Made by a program: the position numbers and the translations under genes. DNA of 64,000 bases from Fontibacterium oligotrophicum (GTDB taxonomy: Bacteria > Pseudomonadota > Alphaproteobacteria > Pelagibacterales > Pelagibacteraceae): contig CBDDZZ010000002.1 in the NCBI GenBank assembly GCA_965235975.1, positions 186,001-250,000 on the forward strand, read 5' to 3'. Shown one piece after another: positions 34,100-42,544 of this stretch; the first letter of the stretch is position 1; each line of letters opens with the position of its first letter. The notes beneath the pieces were generated by a model. It was given only the letters and a program-made list of their open reading frames with translations, had not been told where the DNA came from and ran no database searches.

Positions 34100-35587
34100 T
34101 TAAGAATATTTTTTAGATAATTTATCCAAAGCTCTTGGTAAGTTTTTAATTATATCCTCAGCAATAAGTCCTTTTTTAACCAATCCACCAGCATAAGAAT
34201 GTATCCACACACCAGCACAAGCGCCATCAAATGATGACATTTTATTTTTTCCAATTAGACTGACAATAATTCCACTCAAAACATCTCCAGAACCAATTAC
34301 CGCTAACTCTTCTGTTCCAATCGTATTAATACAAATTCTTCCATCTGGAGATGCAATAATTGTATCTGGTCCTTTAAAGACAACTATACAATTTGCTTTT
34401 TTAGCTGCTTTTAAAGTTTTTTCTATTTTACTTTTAATATTTTTTAATTCTGGAAAAATTATATCAAACTCACCCTCATGCGGAGTTATAATTTTATCTT
34501 CATCCAAAATAGAGAATAACTGCTTAGGATTTTTGGCAAAGCAGGTTAATGCATCTGCATCTATAACTACATTCTTTATAAGTTTACAAATTAGTTTAGT
34601 ATTTTCTATAGTTGAAAGATTTACTCCTGCCCCTGGTCCTATAAGAAAAGATGTTATTACTGAGGATTTTAAATAATTTTTAAGTTCATTAATTGTATTA
34701 ATTTCAATTTTGAGTAGTGAAAAAAAATTTTGATTATATTTATCTAAGGTCTCTTTATTTGAAATAATTGTAACTGACCCTGCCCCACATCGAATAGCTG
34801 CATTCGAGGATAATAGAGATGCGCCTATGTAATTTTTTAAAGACCCAAAGATATAAACTTTTCCTCTAGAATATTTATAGGAATTATATTTCTTCCAAGG
34901 AAATTTCTTTTTAATCCATAAGCTTGGGTTATTTTCAGTAATTTTGTTTTTTATGGTCTTATTTAAAAACTTTCTTATCCCAATATCTAAAACTTTTACT
35001 TTTCCTGAAAAGTAAGCCCCCGGATAGAGGACATGACCAATTTTTTTACAATGAAGAGCAAGTGTTACACTAGCCTTGATTGCCTCGCCCATAATCTGAC
35101 CATTATCGCTGTTAACTCCTGTGGGGATATCAATAGAAAAAATCTGTGTTTTCTTGATATTTATAGCTCTGATTAAACGTTTAATTGCAGTGCTAACCTC
35201 TTTATTTAAACCAGTACCAAAAATACAATCAATAATTATTGGCTTTGTTTTTTTTTTAAGCTCCCGATTTAGATCACTTAAATTTAAAACTTTATAATCT
35301 AGGTATTTTAAAGCTTTGAAGTTGTCATTTTTTTTATTCTTTAAATTAAGAATTAAAAATATTTTAACTTTATAACCTTTATCAATAAGACTTTTCCCAA
35401 TTATAAACCCATCGCCACCGTTATTGCCTGGGCCACAAACAACTAAGATGTCTTTACTTTTGGGTATGCAATTAAAAAAAAAATCTGCACATTTTTCCCC
35501 TGCAGATTGCATTAAAGAAAAAGAGTTCTCTCTTAATCTAAATTCCTTTTGCTCAATGGCTCTTATTTGCGATGAATTTAAAATCAT
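34100..35587 (-). CDS. nnrDE: Bifunctional NAD(P)H-hydrate epimerase / ADP-dependent dehydratase
   Basis: Metabolite-repair enzyme that restores hydrated NADH/NADPH. The 495-residue protein fuses an N-terminal YjeF-type epimerase (about residues 1-210, with VVCGPGNNGGDGFIIGKSL and DIPTGVNSDNGQ) to a ribokinase-like dehydratase (about 225-490, with FLIGPGAGV, NVVIDADALTCFAKNPKQL, ITPHEGEFDIIFP and IGSGDVLSGIIVSLIG). Both active-site regions look intact. It is divergent from glnA across a 150-bp spacer. Confidence 0.93.
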   Translation of the reverse strand: MILNSSQIRAIEQKEFRLRENSFSLMQSAGEKCADFFFNCIPKSKDILVVCGPGNNGGDGFIIGKSLIDKGYKVKIFLILNLKNKKNDNFKALKYLDYKVLNLSDLNRELKKKTKPIIIDCIFGTGLNKEVSTAIKRLIRAINIKKTQIFSIDIPTGVNSDNGQIMGEAIKASVTLALHCKKIGHVLYPGAYFSGKVKVLDIGIRKFLNKTIKNKITENNPSLWIKKKFPWKKYNSYKYSRGKVYIFGSLKNYIGASLLSSNAAIRCGAGSVTIISNKETLDKYNQNFFSLLKIEINTINELKNYLKSSVITSFLIGPGAGVNLSTIENTKLICKLIKNVVIDADALTCFAKNPKQLFSILDEDKIITPHEGEFDIIFPELKNIKSKIEKTLKAAKKANCIVVFKGPDTIIASPDGRICINTIGTEELAVIGSGDVLSGIIVSLIGKNKMSSFDGACAGVWIHSYAGGLVKKGLIAEDIIKNLPRALDKLSKKYS

Positions 35588-35626
35588 TTACAAAAACAAT
35601 CCTAAGTTTAGTTTACATTAGCTCTA

Positions 35627-35645
35627 TTATGCATACCTGGCATAA
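35627..35645. promoter_or_regulatory. 19-bp inverted repeat between nnrDE and glnA, possible operator
   Basis: TTATGC-atacctg-GCATAA, a perfect 6-bp inverted repeat with 7-nt spacing, 92 bp upstream of the glnA ATG and 40 bp upstream of nnrDE. It has the spacing of a dimeric regulator site. It does not match the NtrC consensus (TGCACC-N4-GGTGCA) well. Confidence 0.35.
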
Positions 35646-35737
35646 CTAAAAAACAATGGAATTTGTTGATTAAAATTATATTACATTTAAAAATTAAAAA
35701 TCAAATACAGTTTATTATTAATTAAAAGGAGAACTTT

Positions 35738-37147
35738 ATGGGCACCGCTGCAGACATTTTAAAATTAATTAAAGAAAAAGAAATAGAATTTGTTGATTTA
35801 AGATTTACCGATCCTCGAGGTAAACTCCAGCATATGACGCAGGATTTGACAACAATTGATGAAGAATTTTTAAATGACGGAACATTCTTTGATGGGTCAT
35901 CCATCGCTGGTTGGAAAGCGATTAATGAGTCAGATATGATTTTGAAACCAGATCTATCTAGGGCTTTTGTAGATCCATTCACTTCGCACAACACTTTAGT
36001 TTTATTCTGTGATGTAATGGACCCTATAAAAAAAGATTATTATGAGAGAGATCCAAGGTCTATTGCTAAAAAAGCCGAAGCCTATCTAAAAACTACAGGT
36101 ATTGGAGATACAATTTATTTTGGACCAGAACCAGAGTTTTTTATATTCGATGATGTGAAAATTTCTAATACTATGCAAAAAGTTTCTTTTCAGGTTGATA
36201 GTAATGAAGGACCGTACAATGGTGATAAAGAATATCCAAACGGAAACATGGGTCATAGACCGGTAGTTAAGGGTGGTTACTTTCCAGTTCCGCCAGTAGA
36301 TAGCTGCCAAGATTTAAGAGCTGAAGCACTTAAAGCTATGAAAGATATGGGTGTAAAAGTTGAAAAACACCATCATGAAGTTGCTCCTTCCCAGCATGAG
36401 TTAGGTACTATGTTTGATACGATGGTTCGTAATGCTGATAACATGCAAATTTATAAATATGCAGTTCAGATGGTTGCCCACTCTTTTGGAAAAACTGCAA
36501 CGTTTATGGCAAAACCAATTAAAGGAGATAATGGCTCAGGTATGCATTGTCACCAATCTATTTGGAAAGCTGGAAAACCACTTTTTGCTGGAGATAAATA
36601 TGCAGGACTTTCGCAAGAGTGTCTTTATTACATAGGTGGAATTATAAAACATGCAAAAGCTTTGAATGCTTTTACTAATTCAACGACCAACAGCTATAAA
36701 AGATTAATTCCAGGATTTGAAGCTCCAGTAATTCTTGCTTACTCTGCAAGAAATAGATCTGCAAGCTGCAGGATACCATTTAGTTCTAGTCCAAAAGGAA
36801 AAAGAGTTGAAGTAAGATTTCCCGATGCTGCTGGAAATCCATATCTGACTTTTGCTTGCATGTTGATGGCTGGAATTGATGGAATCAAAAATAAAATTGA
36901 TCCAGGAAAACCATTTGACAAAGATCTTTATTCTTTATCAGCTGAAGAGCTAAAAGGAGTTCCTCAAGTTTGTGGCTCTTTAAGGGAAGCTTTAGAAAAT
37001 TTAGATAAAGACAGAGGATTCTTAACTGCTGGCGGAGTATTCACTGATGATCAAATTGATGCTTACATCGAATTAAAGATGACAGAAGTTTATAATATGG
37101 AACACACTCCTCACCCAGTTGAATACCAAATGTATTACAGCTGCTAA
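35738..37147 (+). CDS. glnA: Glutamine synthetase type I
   Basis: Makes glutamine from glutamate, ammonia and ATP, the main ammonium-assimilation step. The 469-residue protein has the family blocks FFDGSSIAGWKAINESDM, YFGPEPEFFIF, NGSGMHCHQSIWK and SCRIPFSSSPKGKRVEVRFP. Tyr398 in FDKDLYSLSAEELK is at the position adenylylated by GlnE, so the enzyme looks covalently regulated. The start has an exceptionally good Shine-Dalgarno (AAAGGAG, 7 nt before ATG), rare in this window. A strong terminator follows. No glnB is adjacent, unlike the common glnB-glnA pair. Confidence 0.98.
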   Translation: MGTAADILKLIKEKEIEFVDLRFTDPRGKLQHMTQDLTTIDEEFLNDGTFFDGSSIAGWKAINESDMILKPDLSRAFVDPFTSHNTLVLFCDVMDPIKKDYYERDPRSIAKKAEAYLKTTGIGDTIYFGPEPEFFIFDDVKISNTMQKVSFQVDSNEGPYNGDKEYPNGNMGHRPVVKGGYFPVPPVDSCQDLRAEALKAMKDMGVKVEKHHHEVAPSQHELGTMFDTMVRNADNMQIYKYAVQMVAHSFGKTATFMAKPIKGDNGSGMHCHQSIWKAGKPLFAGDKYAGLSQECLYYIGGIIKHAKALNAFTNSTTNSYKRLIPGFEAPVILAYSARNRSASCRIPFSSSPKGKRVEVRFPDAAGNPYLTFACMLMAGIDGIKNKIDPGKPFDKDLYSLSAEELKGVPQVCGSLREALENLDKDRGFLTAGGVFTDDQIDAYIELKMTEVYNMEHTPHPVEYQMYYSC

Positions 37148-37165
37148 TTACAATATTTTAAAATT

Positions 37166-37202
37166 AAAAAACCCCGTGCCTAAAAATACGGGGTTTTTTT
37201 TT
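37166..37202 (+). terminator. Rho-independent terminator of glnA
   Basis: ACCCCGT (37171-37177) pairs with ACGGGGT (37188-37194), extended by flanking A and T runs, with a 10-nt loop and nine T after the stem. It starts about 20 nt after the glnA stop and is the clearest terminator in the window. Confidence 0.95.
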
Positions 37203-37258
37203 GTTAAAAAATTAATTTACGTCTGTATTTTTTCATAAATTAATCTAATGCTTGGTAT

Positions 37259-39196
37259 GTGGTAAAAAATAGTAATTATTCTGCAAAAGACATTGAAATT
37301 CTAGAAGGTTTAGAACCTGTTAGAAAAAGACCCGGAATGTACATCGGTGGTACAGATGAGACTGCCTTTCACCACCTTGCAACAGAAATCATTGATAACT
37401 CTATGGATGAGGTTACAGCTGGGCATGCAAAAAATATCTATGTAAAATTAAATAAAGATAAATCATTAACGGTCACAGACGATGGAAGAGGAATTCCTTT
37501 AGATAAACATCCAAAGAAAAATAAAACTGCTCTTGAAATAGTGATGACAACATTGCATTCGGGTGGAAAATTTAAAGAAGGAACCTACTCCACATCGGCT
37601 GGTTTACATGGAGTAGGTCTTTCCGTTGTAAATGCCTTATCTGAAAAATTAAAAGTAGAAGTCTTTAAAAACTCTACTATTTTTGAGCAAAATTATTCTA
37701 AAGGAAAACCTTTAAATAAATTAAATAAAAAAGGAAAATCCAAAATTAAAAATGGAACTCAAGTTACATTTACTCCTGACAAGGAAATTTTTGGAAAAGA
37801 TCTAAATTTTGTTCCAAATAAATTATACAATCTTTGCAAAAGTAAGGCTTATTTAGTTAAAGGCATCACAATACATTGGGAATGCGACAGAGCCTTAATC
37901 AATAGAAAAGACGATACCCCCAATAGTGCAAAACTTTTTTTTCCAGACGGTATTGTCGAGTATCTAGATAGTGAAATCAAAAGTTTAACGAAAATAAATG
38001 ATAAAACATGTCATCATAAAAATAACTTTGATGATGATAAAGGAAAGTTTGAATTTGCAATTCAATGGCACAACGAAATATCAGAATTTAAAATTTCATT
38101 TTGTAACTCAGTATTAACTACTAATGGCGGAACACATGAACAAGGTTTTAGATCTGGAGTTACAAAATCTATAAGAAAAATTGCAAAGTTTAAAAATAAT
38201 AAACTTGTAGCGGGGGCCAGCGCTGATGAAATACTATCAAATGCAAGTTACATTGTATCTGTTTTTATTAATAATCCAGAATTTGAAGGACAAACTAAAT
38301 CAAGACTATCCTCTTCTTATATTCAAAAATATTGCGATGTCTCCATAGCTAAATCTGTTGAGGATTGGTTTAATCAGCATCCAAAGGCATCAAATTCTAT
38401 TCTTGCATTTATTGAAGGTAAAATAAGAGAAAAAAATTTACTAGATCAAAATCTTGACGTTGGAAGACAAAGTGCAACGAGAAAAATACGCTTGCCCGGA
38501 AAACTTGCAGACTGCACAAGTTCAAAAGTAGAAGGAACGGAGTTATTTATAGTTGAAGGGGATTCTGCCGGAGGTTCTGCAAAACAAGCTCGTGATCGAA
38601 ATTTTCAAGCAATTCTACCTTTAAGAGGAAAAATATTGAATGTAAAAAATTCTAATACTGCAAAGATATTAGCAAACACTGAAATATCAAATTTACTTCA
38701 AGCGCTAGGATGTCAAAGAAGAGAAAAATATATTGATAAAGATTTAAGATACGAAAAAGTAATTATTATGACTGATGCTGATGTTGATGGTGATCACATA
38801 GCAAGTTTACTTTTAACTTTCTTTTTCTGCGAAATGCCAAATTTAATTAAGAATGGACATTTATATCTCGCTGTACCGCCGCTTTATAAACTTAATATAT
38901 CTAACCAAATTTATTATGTACGTAATGACATTGAAAAAGATAAATTATTAAAAAATCTAAAAAAAGGATCTAAAATAGAAATTAGTAGATTTAAAGGATT
39001 GGGCGAAATGATGGCTCAACAATTAAAAGAGACTACAATGGATATTAATACTCGATCCCTCATTAGAGTTATGGTTCCTACAAGTGATTATAAAAAAACA
39101 AATAAATTAATCTCGAACATTATGGGAAAAAATGCAGATCTGAGATTAAAGTTTATAGAAGAAAATGCTCCAAAAGCAAAAAACTTAGACTTATAA
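37259..39196 (+). CDS. parE: DNA topoisomerase IV subunit B
   Basis: ATPase subunit of the decatenating type II topoisomerase. The 645-residue protein has the GHKL ATP site (EIIDNSMDEVTAGHA, VTDDGRGIPLDKH), SAGLHGVGLSVVNALS, and the TOPRIM domain with IVEGDSAGGSAKQARDR and MTDADVDGDHIASLLL. Length and the LHGVGLS sequence favour ParE over the longer GyrB. The start is GTG at 37259; a stop is in frame 18 nt upstream. parC is not in the window. Confidence 0.93.
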   Translation: MVKNSNYSAKDIEILEGLEPVRKRPGMYIGGTDETAFHHLATEIIDNSMDEVTAGHAKNIYVKLNKDKSLTVTDDGRGIPLDKHPKKNKTALEIVMTTLHSGGKFKEGTYSTSAGLHGVGLSVVNALSEKLKVEVFKNSTIFEQNYSKGKPLNKLNKKGKSKIKNGTQVTFTPDKEIFGKDLNFVPNKLYNLCKSKAYLVKGITIHWECDRALINRKDDTPNSAKLFFPDGIVEYLDSEIKSLTKINDKTCHHKNNFDDDKGKFEFAIQWHNEISEFKISFCNSVLTTNGGTHEQGFRSGVTKSIRKIAKFKNNKLVAGASADEILSNASYIVSVFINNPEFEGQTKSRLSSSYIQKYCDVSIAKSVEDWFNQHPKASNSILAFIEGKIREKNLLDQNLDVGRQSATRKIRLPGKLADCTSSKVEGTELFIVEGDSAGGSAKQARDRNFQAILPLRGKILNVKNSNTAKILANTEISNLLQALGCQRREKYIDKDLRYEKVIIMTDADVDGDHIASLLLTFFFCEMPNLIKNGHLYLAVPPLYKLNISNQIYYVRNDIEKDKLLKNLKKGSKIEISRFKGLGEMMAQQLKETTMDINTRSLIRVMVPTSDYKKTNKLISNIMGKNADLRLKFIEENAPKAKNLDL

Positions 39197-39197
39197 A

Positions 39198-39563
39198 TTA
39201 TTTATAAAAATTAATTTTTCTTAAATCTCCACAATTAATACCGTTAAAATCAACTGTAGTATTAATTATTTCGTTAGGTTTTGATCTTTTTTCAACAACA
39301 AAAGCTTCAAATTTTTTATCAGCAAAAGAAAACGCTTCAATTGATAATGAATTTCTTTTTTCTTCTTTAGAAATATTTTTAATCTCTAGAGACATTTTGC
39401 AAATTTCATTTCTTTGTGAAATAGATTTTATTAAAGTATAAGTAATATCAAATTCATTTTCGATAATAACATTTACAGTTTTTGGGCCATCTTTGCTTAC
39501 AAATGGAACTTTTACATCCTTGGAACATGATGCTAGAAAAAAAAGAATAAGAAATATCCGCAT
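39198..39563 (-). CDS. Predicted small lipoprotein, function unknown
   Basis: The 121-residue protein has a very short signal peptide, MRIFLILFFLASCSK, with lipobox LASC and Cys13 as the acylation site. The mature part looks like a single beta-rich domain (NVIIENEFDITYTLIKS, CKMSLEIKNISKEEKRNSLS, then a second Cys near the end) and I do not recognise it. It starts 5 nt after the CCA end of tRNA-Leu(TAA) and its stop is 1 nt from the convergent parE stop. Confidence 0.7.
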   Translation of the reverse strand: MRIFLILFFLASCSKDVKVPFVSKDGPKTVNVIIENEFDITYTLIKSISQRNEICKMSLEIKNISKEEKRNSLSIEAFSFADKKFEAFVVEKRSKPNEIINTTVDFNGINCGDLRKINFYK

Positions 39564-39568
39564 AATTG

Positions 39569-39655
39569 TGGTGCCCTCGGCCGGACTTGAACCGGCACTC
39601 CCAAAAAGGGCAAGGATTTTAAGTCCTTTGTGTCTACCAATTCCACCACGAGGGC
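39569..39655 (-). tRNA. tRNA-Leu (TAA anticodon)
   Basis: Acceptor GCCCTCG/CGAGGGC, discriminator A, CCA encoded (39571-39569). The anticodon loop CTTAAAA gives TAA, and there is a long variable arm (87 nt). It immediately precedes a lipoprotein gene. Confidence 0.97.
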
Positions 39656-39670
39656 TTTAGTGTTGTAATG

Positions 39671-39699
39671 CTTATAATGAAATTAAATGGGCTTGTTAA
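39671..39699 (-). promoter_or_regulatory. Sigma70 promoter for tRNA-Leu(TAA) and the lipoprotein
   Basis: On the minus strand TTAACA (39699-39694), a 17-nt spacer and TATAAG (39676-39671) lie 15 nt before the tRNA. Each hexamer matches 5 of 6 consensus bases with ideal spacing. Confidence 0.65.
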
Positions 39700-39715
39700 G
39701 TAGAAATAAATAAAC

Positions 39716-40276
39716 TTAACCAGATAATTTTCTTTTAAACACAACTAAATCATTTAATGCAGATTTTTTTTGATTAGGCTGCCTTAATAAAAATGCTGGA
39801 TGGAAAGTTGTAAGAACATCAAAATAAGAATTGATAATTTTTATATTTTTCCATTTACCTCTTACTTCGCTTAATGGTCCTTCATGATTTAAAACTGCTG
39901 TTGCAGCGGTTGCGCCGAGTAATAATACACATTTAGGTTTAATAATCTCAATATGTTTAAAAAGTAGTTTTTTAAATTCATTTATTTCTTCAGGAGTAGG
40001 TTTTCTATTTTTATCCGGTCTATAATTTACAACATTTGTAATATAAACTTTTGTGCGATCAAGACTTACGCGTCCAAGCAAATCATCTAAAAGTTTACCA
40101 GCCCTACCAACAAATGGTTTTTGTAATTTATCTTCTGTTTTTCCAGGAGCCTCTCCTATTATCATTACTTGTGCATCTTGATTACCATCTGCAAATACCA
40201 AATTTTTTTTTGGAAAATTCTTACTAAGTTTATATATTTTTTTTTTTAATTTGGATAACTCTTTATCTTTATCCAT
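39716..40276 (-). CDS. Uracil-DNA glycosylase, family-4-like, without the usual Fe-S cysteines
   Basis: Removes uracil from DNA to start base-excision repair. The 186-residue protein has motif A (MIIGEAPGKTEDKLQKPFVG), RAGKLLDDLL, and the C-terminal FHPAFLLRQ loop. Family-4 enzymes usually hold a 4Fe-4S cluster. Here the N-terminal CxxC is absent, the central segment reads NVVNYRPDKNRKPTPEE where the cluster cysteine is often KCRPP, and only one cysteine remains (KPKCVLLLG). It therefore probably has no cluster. The start shares one base with the upstream gene's stop. Confidence 0.82.
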   Translation of the reverse strand: MDKDKELSKLKKKIYKLSKNFPKKNLVFADGNQDAQVMIIGEAPGKTEDKLQKPFVGRAGKLLDDLLGRVSLDRTKVYITNVVNYRPDKNRKPTPEEINEFKKLLFKHIEIIKPKCVLLLGATAATAVLNHEGPLSEVRGKWKNIKIINSYFDVLTTFHPAFLLRQPNQKKSALNDLVVFKRKLSG

Positions 40277-41022
40277 TAAGACTTTTCAATTTTTTTAACT
40301 AAGTTTTGTAAAATTTTTTTACATTGTAAAATTCTTTTTTTTGAATAACCTCTTATGACTAGAGCCACACCTATTTTACCTGCTTGAAAAAATGGATAAC
40401 TTCCAAGACTTAAATCTTTAAACTTTTTTTGCAACTTTCCAAATTGCTCACCAATTTTACTTTCGGGCATTTTACCAGTGACAGTCTCGCTGAAAACTTT
40501 TTGACCCCCTTTAATTAATTGTTCAATTGAGTGCATCATCGATTGCAAAATCACTGGAACACCTGGCAATACAAAAACATTTTTCATATAGAAACCTGGC
40601 GCTGAACTTGAGGGATTATAAATTAATCCTGCTCCCCTTGGCATTTTAGCCATTTTCTTTCTTGCATCATTTAAATAGGAATTTTTGTAATGAGTTTCTA
40701 AAATCTTAAGCGCTTCTTTATTATACTCATATTTTTTTTTAAAAACTTTTGAAATTGCTAAAGCAGTAATATCGTCATGTGTTGGTCCGATTCCGCCTGT
40801 GGTAAATAAATAATCATATTTTTTTCTCAATACATTAACGTTATTTATTATAGTTCGTAGTTGATCTGGAACAATTCTCACCTCTTTTAATTGTATGCCT
40901 CTTTCATTTAACCACTTTGCTAAAAAACTCGTATTAGCGTCTTGAGTTCTGCCAGATAAAATCTCATCTCCTATAATTAAAATAGCAGCAAAAAATCTTC
41001 TTTTTTTATTTCGTGTGGACAT
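40276..41022 (-). CDS. CinA N-terminal/MoaB-like molybdopterin-binding domain protein
   Basis: The 248-residue protein has the MoaB/MogA fold seen in the N-terminal half of CinA: AAILIIGDEILSGRTQDANT, RIVPDQLRTI, LFTTGGIGPTHDDITALAIS and MPRGAGLIYNPSSSAPGF. The C-terminal nicotinamide-nucleotide deamidase domain of full CinA is absent. Related standalone proteins are annotated as competence/damage-inducible protein A; the biochemical role is uncertain. It is in a two-gene operon with the glycosylase and only 23 bp from the divergent sfsA start. Confidence 0.82.
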   Translation of the reverse strand: MSTRNKKRRFFAAILIIGDEILSGRTQDANTSFLAKWLNERGIQLKEVRIVPDQLRTIINNVNVLRKKYDYLFTTGGIGPTHDDITALAISKVFKKKYEYNKEALKILETHYKNSYLNDARKKMAKMPRGAGLIYNPSSSAPGFYMKNVFVLPGVPVILQSMMHSIEQLIKGGQKVFSETVTGKMPESKIGEQFGKLQKKFKDLSLGSYPFFQAGKIGVALVIRGYSKKRILQCKKILQNLVKKIEKS

Positions 41023-41045
41023 CTAAATGATAATAATACTTTAAA

Positions 41046-41744
41046 ATGAAATTTGACACCCCCCTAATTAAAACAAAATTCATAAAAAGATACAAAAGAT
41101 TTTTTGTGGATGTGAGTTTGAATAATCAAATTCTAACTGCTCATTGCCCAAATTCTGGATCTATGATGGGACTTTTAAATGAGGGTGAAGCTGCTTGGAT
41201 CTCTCCTTCAAAAAATAAGGAAAGAAAATTAAAATATACATTAGAAATATTAGAAAATAACCATCAAATGGTTGGTGTTAATACCCACCTAACAAATAAA
41301 ATAGTTGAAGAAGCGTTATTAAGTAAAAAAATAAAAGATCTTGAAGCGTTTAATGATATCAAAAGAGAGGCAAAGTTTAATGATGCGACTAGATTTGATT
41401 TTTTAGTTTCAAATAAAAAAAATAAAGCATACGTAGAAGTTAAAAATGTTACTTTAAAAAGAGAAAAAGATTTTGCTGAATTTCCTGATGCACCAACTAC
41501 AAGAGGACAAAAACATCTTCTTGAACTGATTAGTGCTAAAAAAAAAGGTTACCAGGCTTTTTTAATTTTTTTAATACAAAGGGAAGATTGTAATTTTTTT
41601 AAAATATCTAAAGATATTGATGAAAAATACTATGAAAATTTTATCGAAGCTAAAAAAAAAGGTGTTAATTTTTTATGTTATTCAAGTAAAATGAGTAATA
41701 AAGAAATAAATCTTAATAAAAAAATCGAAATAAAATTTGAATGA
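41046..41744 (+). CDS. sfsA: DNA/RNA nuclease SfsA family
   Basis: SfsA was named sugar-fermentation-stimulation protein in E. coli and has a nuclease-like fold; its cellular role is unclear. The 232-residue protein shows the family blocks FDTPLIKTKFIKRYKRFFVD, TAHCPNSGSMMGLL, FDFLVSNKKNKAYVEVKNVT and FPDAPTTRGQKHLLEL. The conserved VEVKN carries the probable catalytic acid and lysine. It overlaps map by 4 nt, starting the pur run. Confidence 0.92.
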   Translation: MKFDTPLIKTKFIKRYKRFFVDVSLNNQILTAHCPNSGSMMGLLNEGEAAWISPSKNKERKLKYTLEILENNHQMVGVNTHLTNKIVEEALLSKKIKDLEAFNDIKREAKFNDATRFDFLVSNKKNKAYVEVKNVTLKREKDFAEFPDAPTTRGQKHLLELISAKKKGYQAFLIFLIQREDCNFFKISKDIDEKYYENFIEAKKKGVNFLCYSSKMSNKEINLNKKIEIKFE

Positions 41745-42511
41745 AAATTAAAGCAGAAGAAACCTCATCAATAAAAATATATAACGATGATGATTTTAAA
41801 GGTTTAAAAAAAGCCGGAGACCTTGCGGCAAGAGCATTAGAATATATTGAAAAACTGATCAAGCCTGGAGTCAAAACTAATTTTATCGATGAGGCTGCAA
41901 ACAAATATCTCAATGATCGTGGAGCGTTCTCTGCGCCATTATTTTACAGAGGTTATACAAAGTCTATTTGCACCTCAATTAACAATGTAGTTTGTCATGG
42001 AATTCCAAGTGATCAAACTTTAAAGGAGGGAGATATTGTTAACGTTGATATCACCTCAATATTAAATGGTTACTATGGTGACACCAGTAAAACATTTTCT
42101 GTCGGAAATATCTCTCCTGATGCTAAAAAATTAATCCAAGTCACCTATGAAAGTATGATGCAAGGTATTAAAATTTTAAAACCAGGCATTACTTTAGGAG
42201 ATATTGGTTTTGCAATCCAATCCTTTGCAGAATCTAATAATTGCTCTGTGGTAAGGGACTTTTGCGGTCATGGAGTTGGCAAAACATTTCATGAAGAACC
42301 TAATATTTTACACTACGGTAAAAAAGGAGAGGGATTAACAATAAAAAGAGGTATGGTTTTTACTATCGAACCGATGATTAATTTAGGAGAATATCATACA
42401 AAAGTTTTACAGGACGGCTGGACTGCAGTTACAAAGGATAAATCTTTATCGGCACAATTTGAACATACAGTTGGTATAAATGATAATGGATACGAAATTT
42501 TTACTTTATAA
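41741..42511 (+). CDS. map: Methionine aminopeptidase type I
   Basis: Removes N-terminal methionine from nascent proteins. The 256-residue protein has the substrate histidine in NNVVCHGIPS and the metal ligands in VNVDITSILNGYYGDTSKTF (two Asp), FCGHGVGKTFHEEP (His), FTIEPMINLG (Glu) and FEHTVGI (Glu), all intact. The order sfsA-map is common in alphaproteobacteria. purB begins 33 nt downstream. Confidence 0.97.
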   Translation: MKIKAEETSSIKIYNDDDFKGLKKAGDLAARALEYIEKLIKPGVKTNFIDEAANKYLNDRGAFSAPLFYRGYTKSICTSINNVVCHGIPSDQTLKEGDIVNVDITSILNGYYGDTSKTFSVGNISPDAKKLIQVTYESMMQGIKILKPGITLGDIGFAIQSFAESNNCSVVRDFCGHGVGKTFHEEPNILHYGKKGEGLTIKRGMVFTIEPMINLGEYHTKVLQDGWTAVTKDKSLSAQFEHTVGINDNGYEIFTL

Positions 42512-42544
42512 TATAATTTTAATAATGCATTATAACGTATCTAA

